Assembly: GCF_013340935.1 (NCBI RefSeq) | Contig: NZ_WHOS01000053.1 | Coordinates: forward strand, 1 to 49,032 | DNA: 49,032 nucleotides | Source of the DNA: Azospirillum melinis | Lineage (GTDB): Bacteria > Pseudomonadota > Alphaproteobacteria > Azospirillales > Azospirillaceae | Direction of reading: 5' to 3' | In this document: piece by piece, positions 13,457 to 22,785 of the stretch | Layout: the number at the start of each line of letters is the position of its first letter | How positions within the stretch are numbered: the stretch's first letter is position 1 | Notes under the pieces: model-generated | The model's database searches: none | The model's input: only the letters and a program-made list of their open reading frames with translations | What the model was told of the DNA's origin: nothing | Made by a program: the position numbers and the translations under genes

Positions 13457-15787
13457 ATGGCTGAAGGATGGGGGCGGATGAAGCGGCGGGCCGAATGGTT
13501 GACCGACGCCCTGCGGGCCGAATGCGGCGCGCTGGTCGACGAGGGCATCCGGCTGGCCAAGGAGAAGGGCTATGCCGACCAGACCAGCTCCATGCGGGCG
13601 GCCTGGACCGAAGCCACCGTGGCACTCAACGAGGGGCTTGCCGCCTATCTGTCCGACCCGCTGCGCCGGGATGGGCACAGCGGCCACAACAACTATCGCA
13701 CCGATCCGCGGTTCGACAGGCTCCGCCACATCGCACAGACGCACCACGACGCCGGGATCCCGCTGGAACTGAACAACGGCCTGCTCAAGCTGTACCGGCG
13801 CGCCTACCGCAACCGGCTGGGCGACCTGCCGGACGGTGCGCAGGAGTTCGGCGGCGGCGACGCCTTCCAGGCGAGGCTCGACGACTTCTTCGACGAGGTC
13901 GAACTGGCGATGCTGGTTCCCTGGGCGGTGGCCGCGCCGCAGGAGGAGGCATTGAGCGACAGCCTGCGGCGGTTGACGCGCGAGCGCGACCAGTATTTCG
14001 CGGCGCTGGAAAGCCTGCGCAATCCGGTGTTCATCCTGGACGAGGACGGCAGGCTGCTGACCGCCAACCGGGCCGCCCTGCAATTCTTCCTCGACATGCC
14101 GGAGGCCGGCGCGCTGACCTACCGTCTGGCCCTGCAACCGCATCGCAGCGAGCTTCAGGCGGTGGTGGACCAGATCGTCGCCACGCCGGGGACGGAGTGG
14201 AGTTCGATCTGGATGCAGACCCGCCAGGGCAGCCGCTGCTTCGACATCCGCCTGCGGTCGGTCGAGGATACGGTCCACAAGCTGCGGCCCTGGCAGATCA
14301 TGCTGCTGCACGACGTGACCGAGCATCATCAGGCGATCCGCAGGGCACGCGAGGCGGAACGCACCATGTCGCTGTTCCTGGCGGCGATGTCCCATGAAAT
14401 CCGTGCGCCGCTCCACAGCGTCCTGGGGGCCGCAAGCCTGATGAAGGGGGCCAGCCCGGACAAGCAGGAGGAACTGGTCGAGCTTCTGGACATCGCGGCC
14501 CGCTCGCTGAACACGACGCTGGAGAATGTGCTCAGCTTCTCGCGGTTCGAGCATCAGGCGCCGCAGCCGCGTCCGGTCGCGGTGTGCCTGCGCGAGGCGC
14601 TGGGCGATCTGGTGCGGATCAAGGACATTCACGCCCGTCAGTTGGGCGTGCCCCTGCGCCTGGAAATGGCGCCTGGCCTGCCGGAGCATGTCCGGCTGGA
14701 TTGGTCGTTGATCCAGCAGATTCTGGGCAACCTGATCCAGAACGCCCTGCGCCACGATGACGGCCGTGGGGTGCTGGTCGGCCTGCGGGCGGAAGACGGC
14801 ATGCTGGTCTTCCGGGTCGCCGACCATGGCCCGGGCATGCCCGAGGAAATCCGCGAGATGCTGGCGCAAGCCCCCGTCGGGCTGCGGCCGCGGACGACGG
14901 GTCGGAACGGGTCCGGCCTCGGCCTCGCCATCGCGCAGCGCATGACGCTGGCGCTGGGAGGCGGTATCGCCGTCCTCGACCCTGGGAAAGGGGCCGTCGT
15001 CGAGGTGCACCTGCCGCTGGTCGCGGCATCCCCGGCCGAGCCGCCGGCCCGGCAGAGCATGCCGGACGACCGTCTTCACCAGAACTGCCTCATGGTCGAC
15101 GACGACCCGATCAACGCCCAGGTCACCGCCGCCATGCTGGAGCGCATGGGCCTGTCGGTGGACCACGCCCAGACCCTGGAGCAGGCGCACGCCCTGTTGC
15201 TTGCGGCCCCGGACGCCTATGGCGTCTTCCTCCTCGATTACCGGTTGCCGGACGGCACCGGACCGGACTTCGCCCGCGAGATCCGTCGCAGTCCGGCTTT
15301 GGCGGATGCCTCGATCATCCTGTTGAGCGCCAACGCCGATTGGGTCCGCGCCTCGCCCGCCGACGCCGGACTGTTCCAGGCCATCCTGGAGAAGCCGCTG
15401 GATGCGACCGCGCTGGGCAAGGCCATCCGCGGCAAGGCGGGGCGACCGGCGATGGGGGCGGGCGGCCTGCTCGACGGCCTGTCGCCGACCGCCCGGCGGC
15501 GGATGGCGGAAGCGTTCACCCGCGGCTGGACGGAGTTCCGTACGATGCTGGAGGTCGCCGACCCGGCGGAGCGGGATGCCGCCCTTGCCGCGCTGGCCCA
15601 CAAGCTGGCGAGCGGAGCCGCGACCTTCGGCCTGGACGAAATCGCCGACCGGCTTCGCCGGATCGAAGCGACGCATGAGGATGGCGCTGTCGGCGCAGCG
15701 ACGCGGGCCAAAGAGCATGGTTCCCTGCTCGCATGCTCCCTGCCACCGGATTGGCGGAACCGCTTCGCAGAGGACTCCTCAGCGTGA
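13457..15787 (+). CDS. Soluble hybrid histidine kinase with REC and Hpt domains (TorS/DorS-like role)
   Basis: The 776-residue product (769 from the ATG at 13478, which has a better GGGGG ribosome site) has, in order: a helical N-terminal domain (about 1-150) that I do not recognise, a PAS domain (about 170-290, NPVFILDEDGRLLTANRAA), HisKA with His313 in SHEIRAP, an ATPase domain with GSGLGLAIAQ, a receiver domain with Asp594 in LLDYRLPDG, and a C-terminal Hpt with His715 in AHKLAS. This is the phosphorelay order of TorS and ArcB. Unlike TorS, no transmembrane helix or periplasmic sensor is visible. It is divergent from the tor operon and overlaps the regulator gene by GTGA. Confidence 0.85.
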   Translation: MAEGWGRMKRRAEWLTDALRAECGALVDEGIRLAKEKGYADQTSSMRAAWTEATVALNEGLAAYLSDPLRRDGHSGHNNYRTDPRFDRLRHIAQTHHDAGIPLELNNGLLKLYRRAYRNRLGDLPDGAQEFGGGDAFQARLDDFFDEVELAMLVPWAVAAPQEEALSDSLRRLTRERDQYFAALESLRNPVFILDEDGRLLTANRAALQFFLDMPEAGALTYRLALQPHRSELQAVVDQIVATPGTEWSSIWMQTRQGSRCFDIRLRSVEDTVHKLRPWQIMLLHDVTEHHQAIRRAREAERTMSLFLAAMSHEIRAPLHSVLGAASLMKGASPDKQEELVELLDIAARSLNTTLENVLSFSRFEHQAPQPRPVAVCLREALGDLVRIKDIHARQLGVPLRLEMAPGLPEHVRLDWSLIQQILGNLIQNALRHDDGRGVLVGLRAEDGMLVFRVADHGPGMPEEIREMLAQAPVGLRPRTTGRNGSGLGLAIAQRMTLALGGGIAVLDPGKGAVVEVHLPLVAASPAEPPARQSMPDDRLHQNCLMVDDDPINAQVTAAMLERMGLSVDHAQTLEQAHALLLAAPDAYGVFLLDYRLPDGTGPDFAREIRRSPALADASIILLSANADWVRASPADAGLFQAILEKPLDATALGKAIRGKAGRPAMGAGGLLDGLSPTARRRMAEAFTRGWTEFRTMLEVADPAERDAALAALAHKLASGAATFGLDEIADRLRRIEATHEDGAVGAATRAKEHGSLLACSLPPDWRNRFAEDSSA

Positions 15788-16473
15788 CCGAGACCGCCGA
15801 CATCCTTCTCGTCGACGACGACGTCCTGATCCAACTGATGGTCGAGGATGTGGTCACGCAGATGGGGCATCGCTTCCATTGCGCCGCCGACGGCGCCCAG
15901 GCGCGGGCCGAGCTGAAGCGGCAGCGGTTCGATCTTGTGATCCTGGACCGCCGGCTGCCGGACACCGACGGCCTGCTGCTTGCCCAGACCATCCAGGCCG
16001 AAGCCAGGGCACCCTTCATCGTGCTGTCCAGCCTGTCGGCCTCGCACGACCAACTGCTTGGCCTGGGGCTGGGGGCCCTCGATTATATCTGCAAGCCGGT
16101 CGAGCCGGCCTTGCTGCGGGCGCGCATCGCCAAACACATCGACGCGCCGCGCGAAGCGAACGAGGACAGGGTCTTGACCGTCGGCAAGGCCGTCCAGCTC
16201 AACACCCAGACCCGGCGGTTGTCGGTCGGCGGGCGGACCGAAGTCCTGTCCCCGGCCGAAAGCCGGCTGCTCGTCCATCTGATCCACACGCTCAACCGGC
16301 CGTCGGATCGGCTGGAGATCAGCAAGGCGATTTGCGGGCGGGAGTGGGTGTATGGAGACCGCACCGCCGACGTGTTGGTGTCGCGCCTTCGCCGCCGGCT
16401 TGCCGGAAGCGAAGTGGAGATCGTCACCGTCCATGGACTTGGCTATCTGCTGACCGCCAAGGCGGAAGCATAG
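15784..16473 (+). CDS. OmpR/TorR-type response regulator
   Basis: The 229-residue product has a receiver domain with acidic pair DDD near the start, phosphoacceptor Asp55 in LVILDRRLPDTDG, and the conserved Lys in DYICKPVEPALL. A C-terminal winged helix follows (LSPAESRLLVHLIHTL, VSRLRRRL, VHGLGYLL). The GTG at 15784 overlaps the kinase stop, and starting there begins the domain at TETADILLVDDD; the longer frame to 15733 only shadows the kinase. It probably receives phosphate from the kinase Hpt domain and controls the torC-torD-torA promoter through the boxes at 13353-13388. Confidence 0.88.
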   Translation: MTETADILLVDDDVLIQLMVEDVVTQMGHRFHCAADGAQARAELKRQRFDLVILDRRLPDTDGLLLAQTIQAEARAPFIVLSSLSASHDQLLGLGLGALDYICKPVEPALLRARIAKHIDAPREANEDRVLTVGKAVQLNTQTRRLSVGGRTEVLSPAESRLLVHLIHTLNRPSDRLEISKAICGREWVYGDRTADVLVSRLRRRLAGSEVEIVTVHGLGYLLTAKAEA

Positions 16474-16781
16474 GACAATGACCGTTCTCAGGAGAATGGA
16501 CCTGTGTACCATTGCCCCGCTGCGGCATTTTTACCTGTTCATGGTTGGGCGTGTTCCAAGACGTGGTGTGGCTGTGGGGTAATCCTGCCCCGGTTTGGTG
16601 GGGCAAGATCAGAAGTTCACTCATCCGCGGTGGTGATCTGTTCATATTTGCGGGTCTGCCGGCTGATGCCGCTTTGGGTTAGGTCGGGTCGACATTCAAA
16701 CCCTGCTCCGGCAGGGGAGGGCGTCACGCCCGACAACGACTCCGTTGCGCCCATCAGAAGCGCAAGAGGCGCCCGCCGCCG
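16474..16781. other. Gene-free stretch with stem-loops
   Basis: No convincing gene is visible. Hairpins are TGCCCC/GGGGCA (16586-16591 with 16600-16605), CCCTGC/GCAGGG (16701-16706 with 16711-16716) and GGGCG/CGCCC (16719-16723 with 16727-16731). The last two lie after the leftward LacI gene and may help end its transcript. The base composition is lower in GC than the neighbours, and the stretch may be the remnant of an insertion sequence. Confidence 0.5.
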
Positions 16782-17765
16782 TCAAACCGCGGTTCGGCGG
16801 ACCACGAGTTCGGGCAGGACGAGATCGACCTCGCGGTTCGGCGAACTCCCCTTGCCGATGCCCTCGATCATCGCCATCAGCCGGCCGACCTGGCTGTCGA
16901 GGTTCGGGCGCAGGCTGCTCAGGCCGAAGGCCGGCCAGGAGGCCATGGGGATGTCGTCGAAACCGAGGATCGCCACATCGTCCGGCACCCGCAAACGGAA
17001 GGTGGCGGCAGCCTGGAGGGCGCCCAGCGCGATGATGTCGTTGAAGCAGAACAGCGCGTCCGGGCGGTCCGAGCGGGCGAACAGCCGCGTTGCCGCGTTG
17101 TAGCCGCCTTCGAAGCTGTTGTCCTCGGACTCCTCCTCCATAAAGGGCAGGCCGGCATCCTCCAGCGCGGCGGCAAGCCCGGCCCGTCGCCGCCGGTTGG
17201 CGTCGGTCTGTGCCGTCTTGGTGACGTAGGCGATGCGGCGCCGGCCGGATTGCACCAGAAAGCGCCCCCCCATCAGCCCGCCGAGCCGGTTGTCGCAGGC
17301 CACCCCGCCAAGCCCCTCGATCTGCCGGCCGAACTGGAACACCGGGGTGTCGAGCGCACGGAGTTGGTCGACGACATGGTCCGACACGGTTCCGCCCATC
17401 ACCACGATGGCATCCACCTGATAGTCGAGCGCATGCATGGTCGAACTGGTCAGGTCGTGGTGCCGCGTCTCCGGGATGACCAGGGCGCGCCTGTCTGCCT
17501 CCGCGATGGCCACCAGCAGCTTCTTCAGCACCAGATCGGTGTGCGGGTTCTCCAGTTCGGCCAGCAGCAGGGCGACGAGGCCGGTGTTCTGGCCGGTCAG
17601 CGAGCGGGCGATGACGTTGGGGCGGTATCCCAGCGCTTCCGAGGCCGCCATGATGCGCTTGCGCGTCTCCTCGGACACCAGCCCATCGCCGAAACAACGG
17701 GAAACTGCCGAGCGTGAAACGCCCGCCATATCGGCCACCTGCTGGGCGGTCACCCGCGATTTCAT
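16782..17765 (-). CDS. LacI-family transcriptional regulator
   Basis: The 327-residue protein has an N-terminal LacI helix-turn-helix (VTAQQVADMAGVSRSAVSRC, hinge GYRPNVIARSL; residues 5-60) and a periplasmic-binding-protein-like effector domain with FCFNDIIALGALQAA and GFDDIPMASWPAF. The ATG at 17765 was chosen because it starts directly at MKSRVTAQQV; upstream in-frame codons add an unstructured leader. It is divergent from the transporter-phosphatase operon beginning at 18265, with two matching palindromes between them, so it most likely represses that operon and itself. The effector is unknown; a phosphorylated polyol or its dephosphorylated product would fit. Confidence 0.85.
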   Translation of the reverse strand: MKSRVTAQQVADMAGVSRSAVSRCFGDGLVSEETRKRIMAASEALGYRPNVIARSLTGQNTGLVALLLAELENPHTDLVLKKLLVAIAEADRRALVIPETRHHDLTSSTMHALDYQVDAIVVMGGTVSDHVVDQLRALDTPVFQFGRQIEGLGGVACDNRLGGLMGGRFLVQSGRRRIAYVTKTAQTDANRRRRAGLAAALEDAGLPFMEEESEDNSFEGGYNAATRLFARSDRPDALFCFNDIIALGALQAAATFRLRVPDDVAILGFDDIPMASWPAFGLSSLRPNLDSQVGRLMAMIEGIGKGSSPNREVDLVLPELVVRRTAV

Positions 17766-17888
17766 TGACGACACTGGGTTCCCGTCCCTTGCCCGCATCC
17801 GGATCGCTGCCAGGGGATACTGAGGGCGAACCCGGACGATCGCAAGCGCTATGCATCGCCTGGAAATTTCACTGAATGCCGCGTTGTG

Positions 17889-17904
17889 CTGCACGCGCGT
17901 GCAG
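17889..17904. promoter_or_regulatory. LacI-type operator 1, perfect 16-bp palindrome
   Basis: CTGCACGCGCGTGCAG is perfectly symmetric and lies 124 bases upstream of the lacI start. Its inner 14 bases match operator 2 at 18121-18134 with one difference. Confidence 0.65.
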
Positions 17905-18081
17905 CGATGAAAACCTCTGCGAGGATAGTGGTAGGGGCGAGGATTGGGCCCTTCGGTGGGCGCTGCTTGACTGGTCACGCCGTGTCGAGGGCGTTGCGGT
18001 CGCCATTTTTCGCCATTTTCCGACTTAAGCGCATGTCTCCAATCATCGTCATCATTCCAGAGGAGTGTGCCTGTCTGGGGA

Positions 18082-18135
18082 TTGACAGATGTTCGTCTCT
18101 CTAATAGCGTGATGTACGAATGAACGCGCGTGCAT
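18082..18135 (+). promoter_or_regulatory. Promoter and LacI-type operator 2 of the phosphatase operon
   Basis: TTGACA (18082-18087) is a good -35 hexamer. A -10 is unclear; TAATAG (18102-18107) is close but at short spacing. The near-palindrome TGAACGCGCGTGCA (18121-18134) lies just downstream, where a bound repressor would block initiation, and differs from operator 1 at a single base. The rest of the 17766-18264 gap holds no gene that I can support. Confidence 0.6.
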
Positions 18136-18264
18136 AAACAGACCGAGGCGGTTGAGCATGCCAGAGGCCGGGCTTTGCCGGGGTTCGCGTCCCGGTCATG
18201 CCTACGTCCACCCATGCCGACATCGCCGAAAGAAGCCGTCCGTTTCCTTGAAGGGAGGAACTTC

Positions 18265-19341
18265 ATGCATTGCAAAACACGACGCCCGGCCACGGCCGCC
18301 GGCCGGAAGCGCCTGCGCTCGCTGGTGCTGGCGGTGACCGCGGCGGCGGGAGCCGCCATCCTGACCGGACCGTCGCCGGCCGCCGCGTCGGAGGTGGTCG
18401 TCTACTGCTCGGTCAACGAGGACTGGTGCCGCGAGGTGATGACCTCCTTCGAGCGCAAGACCGGCATCAAGGCGCTGATGACCCGCAAGAGCGCGGGCGA
18501 GGTCTATGCACAGCTTCGGGCCGAGAAATCCAATCCGAAGGCCGACATCTGGTTCGGTGGCTCGGGCGATCCCCACCTGCAGGCAGCGGAAGAGGGGCTG
18601 ACGGAGCCGTATAAGTCACCGGAGCTCGACGGGCTGTACGGCTGGGCGATCCGCCAGGCGGAAATCTCCGGCTACCGGACGGTCGGCATCTACATGGGCG
18701 CGCTCGGCTTCGGCTATAACAAGGACTTGCTGGCCAAGCGCAAGATCGCGGCCCCCGCCTGCTGGTCCGATCTGGTCAAGGCCGATTTCCGGGACGAAAT
18801 CCAGATCGCCGATCCCAATTCGTCCGGCACCGCCTACACCATGCTGGCGACGATGGTGCAGTTGATGGGCGAGGATGCGGCCTTCGATTACCTGAAGAAA
18901 CTGCACCGCAACGTCAACCAGTACACCAAATCCGGTGCGGCTCCGGCGAAGTCGGCGGCGCAGGGCGAAACCATGCTGGGCATCGCATTCCAGCACGACC
19001 TGCTGGTGGAGGCGATTGCCGGCGCACCGGTCGCCATCGTCGCCCCGTGTGAGGGCACAGGTTACGAGATCGGCTCGATGAGCCTCGTCAAGGGTGCGCG
19101 CAACCCCGACACCGCCAAGATCTTCTACGATTGGGCGCTGACGCCCGAGGTGCAGGCGCTGGGCGCCAAGGCCAGGAATTTCCAGATTCCCAGCAACAGC
19201 GGCGCCCAGATCCCGCCGGAATCGCCGCGCGTCGACAAGATGAAGCTGATTTCCTACGACTTCGCGCGCTACGGCTCGAGCGCGGAACGCACCCGCCTGC
19301 TCGCCAAGTGGGATCACGAGGTCAAGTCCCTGTCCAGATAG
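18265..19341 (+). CDS. ABC transporter periplasmic binding protein, AfuA/FbpA-like
   Basis: The 358-residue product starts at the ATG at 18265 behind GGGAGGA and has a signal peptide (basic start RKRLRSLVLAV, hydrophobic core, cleavage near PAAAS). The mature part is a family 1 extracellular solute-binding protein: VVVYCSVNEDWCREVMTSFE at its start, then ADIWFGGSGDPHLQAAEEG and the ribbon-like GALGFGYNKDLLA. This cluster includes iron-binding FbpA and hexose-phosphate-binding AfuA. The FbpA tyrosine pair that holds iron is not evident, and the downstream phosphatases suggest an organic phosphate ligand. First gene of a five-gene operon. Confidence 0.8.
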   Translation: MHCKTRRPATAAGRKRLRSLVLAVTAAAGAAILTGPSPAAASEVVVYCSVNEDWCREVMTSFERKTGIKALMTRKSAGEVYAQLRAEKSNPKADIWFGGSGDPHLQAAEEGLTEPYKSPELDGLYGWAIRQAEISGYRTVGIYMGALGFGYNKDLLAKRKIAAPACWSDLVKADFRDEIQIADPNSSGTAYTMLATMVQLMGEDAAFDYLKKLHRNVNQYTKSGAAPAKSAAQGETMLGIAFQHDLLVEAIAGAPVAIVAPCEGTGYEIGSMSLVKGARNPDTAKIFYDWALTPEVQALGAKARNFQIPSNSGAQIPPESPRVDKMKLISYDFARYGSSAERTRLLAKWDHEVKSLSR

Positions 19342-19352
19342 GTCCCGCGATC

Positions 19353-21530
19353 ATGAAACGACATCTCGGTTTCTGGCTGGCCGCGGGCTGGGCGGCTGTG
19401 CTTGTCCTGCCCTGGCACATCGGCGGCTTCTGGCCGGTCTTTTGGCCGGGCGCTCAGCAGAACGGCCCCTCCGCCGGTGACGGAATGCCGGCGCTGATCC
19501 AGGGGCTGCTGCTGGGACGGCCATGGCTGCTGGCATCGGTCCTGCCGCTGCTGGCGGCGCTGGCCGGTTTGCGGGCGAAGGGCGGGGCAAAAGGCGGGGC
19601 GGACGGACGGGCGCGGTCGGCGTGGCTGACCGCCGCCGGTGCCGGCGGGCTCGGCTGGCTGCTGGTGGAAAGCCTCGCCGTCACCCAGCCGGGCCTGGGG
19701 CTCGGCGCCGCCGCCTATGCGTTGGCCTGCCTCGTGCTGGGCGCCCATGGGCTGGCGCTGCGCGGCTGGTGCAAGGGCGACGTCTTCATCGTCGCCTCCA
19801 TCGGGCTGGTGCTGGGCTCCATCCTGGTCTTCGTCGGTTTCCCGGTGGTCACCATCCTGCTGTCGGCGGTCCAGGGCGACGATGGCCGGCTGACGGTCGC
19901 CGGCCTGTTCGACAAGCTGACCGACAGCGGCATCTGGGGCCTCGGCTGCGTGCTGGGCACCGGCAGCACATGCGGGGTGGCCTGGAACACGCTGGCGCTG
20001 GCGGGCGTGGTCGGGGTGCTGACCACCGGCACGGGGCTGGCCTTCGCGCTGATCGCGGTGCGCACCGGTTTCCGCTTCAAGGCGGCCTTGCGGCTGGCCT
20101 CGATCCTGCCGGTGATCACGCCGCCCTTCGTCATCGGGCTCGCCATCATCCTGCTGTTCGGCCGTGCCGGCGTGGTGACCGATCTGCTGTCCACCCTGTT
20201 CGACATTCCGCGCTCGCGCTGGATTTACGGCATGCCGGGGGTGGTAATGGCGCAGATCCTCGCCTTCACGCCGATTTCCTTCCTGGTGCTGGTCGGCGTG
20301 CTGCAAGGGGTGAGCCCGACGCTGGAGGAGGCGTCGCAGACCCTGCGCGCCACCCCGTGGATCACCTTCCGCACGGTGACGCTGCCGCTGATCCGTCCCG
20401 GCCTCGCCAACGCCTTCCTGATCTCCTTCATCGAAAGCCTGGCGGACTTCGGCAACCCGCTGGTGCTCGGCGGCAATTTCGACGTGCTGTCGACCAAGAT
20501 CTTCTATGCGGTGGTCGGTGCCGCCCATGACCAGGGGCGGGCCGCCGTGCTGGCGATCATCCTGCTGTCCTTCACCCTGTCGGCCTTCCTGGCGCAGCGA
20601 CGGTGGCTCGGCCGCCGGTCCTACACCACCGTGGCCGGCAAAGGCGATGCCGGCCTGCCCAGCCCGCTGCCGTCGGGGGTGCGGATCGCCGCGTCGGCCG
20701 TCGCGGCGCTGTGGACGGGACTGACCGTTCTGGTCTACGGCACCATCCTGGTCGGCGGCTTCCTGAAGAGCCTGGGGCGCGACAACACGCTGACGCTGAT
20801 CCATTACCAGACCGCCTTCGGCATCGAAACCGGGCCGAACGGCTGGTGGTTCAGCGGGTCCGCCTGGGATTCGCTGTTCACGACGCTGGGCGTGTCGCTG
20901 GTCGCCATGCCGCTGACGGCGGCGCTCGGGCTGCTGACCGCCTATCTGCTGGTGCGCCAGTCCTTCGTCGGCCGCGGGGCGTTCGAGTTCCTGACGATGC
21001 TGAGCTTCGCCATCCCCGGCACGGTGATCGGCGTCAGCTACATCCTCGCCTTCAACACGCCGCCGCTGGAACTGACGGGGACCGGGCTGATCCTGATCAT
21101 CGCCTTCGTCTTCCGCAACATGCCCGTCGGCATCCGCGCCGGCATCGCCACGCTGAGCCAGATCGACAAAAGCCTGGACGAGGCGTCGCTGACGCTGGGG
21201 GCGCGGTCCTTCACCACGCTGCGCCGGGTGATCCTGCCGCTGCTGCGCCCGGCCATCGTCACCGCCATGGTCTACAGCTTCGTCCGCGCCATCACCAGCG
21301 TCAGCGCGGTCATCTTCCTGGTGACGGCCAAATACAACCTCGCCACCGCCTACATCGTCGGCCGGGCCGAGGTCGGCGAATACGGCCTCGCCATCGCCTA
21401 TTCCTCCGCCCTCATCGCGATCATGGTGGTGGCGCTGCTGGCGATCCAGCTGCTGGTCGGCGAACGCCGCCTGGGCCGCCGCACCGCCGCCTTGCCCGTC
21501 AGCACTTCAGCCTCGAAGGTCAACGCATGA
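19353..21530 (+). CDS. ABC transporter permease, two fused transport domains (AfuB/FbpB type)
   Basis: The 725-residue protein (ATG at 19353, 11 bases after the previous stop) has about 14 hydrophobic segments and two copies of the binding-protein-dependent permease signature: EEASQTLRATPWITFRTVTL (first half) and DEASLTLGARSFTTLRRVIL (second half). Two such domains in one chain are typical of FbpB/AfuB, so the protein alone can form the channel. A weakly conserved block of four helices precedes the first domain. It overlaps the ATPase gene by ATGA. Confidence 0.88.
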   Translation: MKRHLGFWLAAGWAAVLVLPWHIGGFWPVFWPGAQQNGPSAGDGMPALIQGLLLGRPWLLASVLPLLAALAGLRAKGGAKGGADGRARSAWLTAAGAGGLGWLLVESLAVTQPGLGLGAAAYALACLVLGAHGLALRGWCKGDVFIVASIGLVLGSILVFVGFPVVTILLSAVQGDDGRLTVAGLFDKLTDSGIWGLGCVLGTGSTCGVAWNTLALAGVVGVLTTGTGLAFALIAVRTGFRFKAALRLASILPVITPPFVIGLAIILLFGRAGVVTDLLSTLFDIPRSRWIYGMPGVVMAQILAFTPISFLVLVGVLQGVSPTLEEASQTLRATPWITFRTVTLPLIRPGLANAFLISFIESLADFGNPLVLGGNFDVLSTKIFYAVVGAAHDQGRAAVLAIILLSFTLSAFLAQRRWLGRRSYTTVAGKGDAGLPSPLPSGVRIAASAVAALWTGLTVLVYGTILVGGFLKSLGRDNTLTLIHYQTAFGIETGPNGWWFSGSAWDSLFTTLGVSLVAMPLTAALGLLTAYLLVRQSFVGRGAFEFLTMLSFAIPGTVIGVSYILAFNTPPLELTGTGLILIIAFVFRNMPVGIRAGIATLSQIDKSLDEASLTLGARSFTTLRRVILPLLRPAIVTAMVYSFVRAITSVSAVIFLVTAKYNLATAYIVGRAEVGEYGLAIAYSSALIAIMVVALLAIQLLVGERRLGRRTAALPVSTSASKVNA

Positions 21531-22696
21531 CCCATATCCGGACCCTGTCCTCCGGGACGACAACCCTTGAGCCGGCGCCGGCCGTTGCCCCGGCCGCTGC
21601 CAGAGCCCGGCCGGCGGTGGAGTTCCGCTCCGTCGTCAAGCGCTATGGCGCCTTCACCGCCGTGCACGAGCTGGATTTCTCCATCGAGGCCGGGACGCTG
21701 GTCACGCTGCTCGGACCGTCGGGCTGCGGCAAGACCACCACCCTGCGCATGATCGCCGGGCTGGAGCAGGCGTCGTCCGGCACCATCCTGATCGGCGGAG
21801 AGAACGTCACCGCCCGCTCCGCGGCGGAACGCGACGTCAGCATGGTGTTCCAGAGCTACGCCCTGTTTCCGCACATGACCATCCTCGACAATGTGGCCTA
21901 CGGGCTGACGGTCGGCGGAATGGCCAAGCGCGCGGCGCTGGAGGCGGCGCGCGACAAGCTGGCCCTGGTCGGTCTCGCCGGGCTGGAGGGCCGCCTGCCC
22001 AGCGAGCTGTCGGGCGGCCAGCAGCAGCGCGTTGCCGTGGCCCGCGCCATCGTGCTGGAGCCGCGCGTCCTCCTCTTCGACGAGCCGCTGTCGAACCTGG
22101 ACGCCAAGATGCGCCGGCAGGTGCGGGAGGACATCCGGCAGCTCCAGCAGACGCTGAAGCTGACCGTGGTCTACGTCACGCACGACCAGGAGGAGGCGCT
22201 GGCGGTGTCCGACCGCATCATCGTGATGGCCGGCGGGAAGATCGCCCAGGACGGCACGCCGCGCGACCTCTACCAGCGGCCGGCCAGCCGGTTCATCGCC
22301 GATTTCATCGGCGACGCCAACATCGTTCCGGCTCTGCTGGAGGGGCGGGACGGTGCGCTGGGCCGGGTGAGAGTGGGGATGGCCACACTGACATTGCCGC
22401 ACCGCGATCTGGCCGATGGGCCGGTCGAGCTGGCGGTGCGCCCCAACGCGATCCGCCTCACGCCAGGTCATGACGCGGGCCAGGATGCGAACGCCGATGC
22501 GGCAGGCGGCCTGCCGGGCCGGGTGCATTTCGCGGCCTATCTCGGCGACCACATGGAATATGAGGTGGCCGTGGCGCTGGGCGGACGCGAGGTCATGCTG
22601 TTCGCGCGCACCCCGGACGTCGATGCGCCGCTGTCCGTCGGCGATGCCGTCAGCGTCGGTTTCGTGCCGCGGGGCGTCACCATCGTTCCGCCCTGA
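21527..22696 (+). CDS. ABC transporter ATP-binding protein (AfuC/FbpC type)
   Basis: The 389-residue product has a Walker A GPSGCGKTTTLRMIAG, Q-loop VFQSYALFPHMT, signature LSGGQQQRVAVARA, Walker B VLLFDEPLSNLD and H-loop VYVTHDQEEA, followed by a C-terminal TOBE-like regulatory region. The first approximately 35 residues are Ala/Pro rich and not part of the fold. The start at 21527 is fixed by the four-base overlap with the permease. It energises uptake by the binding protein and fused permease upstream. The 89-base gap after it contains a 15-bp tandem duplication at 22705-22733. Confidence 0.9.
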   Translation: MTHIRTLSSGTTTLEPAPAVAPAAARARPAVEFRSVVKRYGAFTAVHELDFSIEAGTLVTLLGPSGCGKTTTLRMIAGLEQASSGTILIGGENVTARSAAERDVSMVFQSYALFPHMTILDNVAYGLTVGGMAKRAALEAARDKLALVGLAGLEGRLPSELSGGQQQRVAVARAIVLEPRVLLFDEPLSNLDAKMRRQVREDIRQLQQTLKLTVVYVTHDQEEALAVSDRIIVMAGGKIAQDGTPRDLYQRPASRFIADFIGDANIVPALLEGRDGALGRVRVGMATLTLPHRDLADGPVELAVRPNAIRLTPGHDAGQDANADAAGGLPGRVHFAAYLGDHMEYEVAVALGGREVMLFARTPDVDAPLSVGDAVSVGFVPRGVTIVPP

Positions 22697-22785
22697 TCTT
22701 TCCGCCCCGATCCCTTTTCCCCCGATCCCTTTTACCCAAGACATCCCGGGCCGGCGCTGCCGGCTGCCGGCGGAGCTTTCCTGTC

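Noticed and set aside
19314..20804. 496-codon minus-strand frame
   Set aside because: Lies antisense to the fused permease; composition is dominated by Arg, Gln, Asp and Gly typical of shadow frames.
18265..22696. Ferric iron transporter (FbpABC) as the main reading of this operon
   Set aside because: The architecture fits, but the phosphatase neighbours and lack of an evident iron-binding tyrosine pair favour a phosphorylated organic ligand; kept only as an alternative.
22705..22733. Tandem 15-bp repeat (CCCCGATCCCTTTT twice)
   Set aside because: Two copies in a short intergenic gap look like slippage; no symmetry or link to a promoter.
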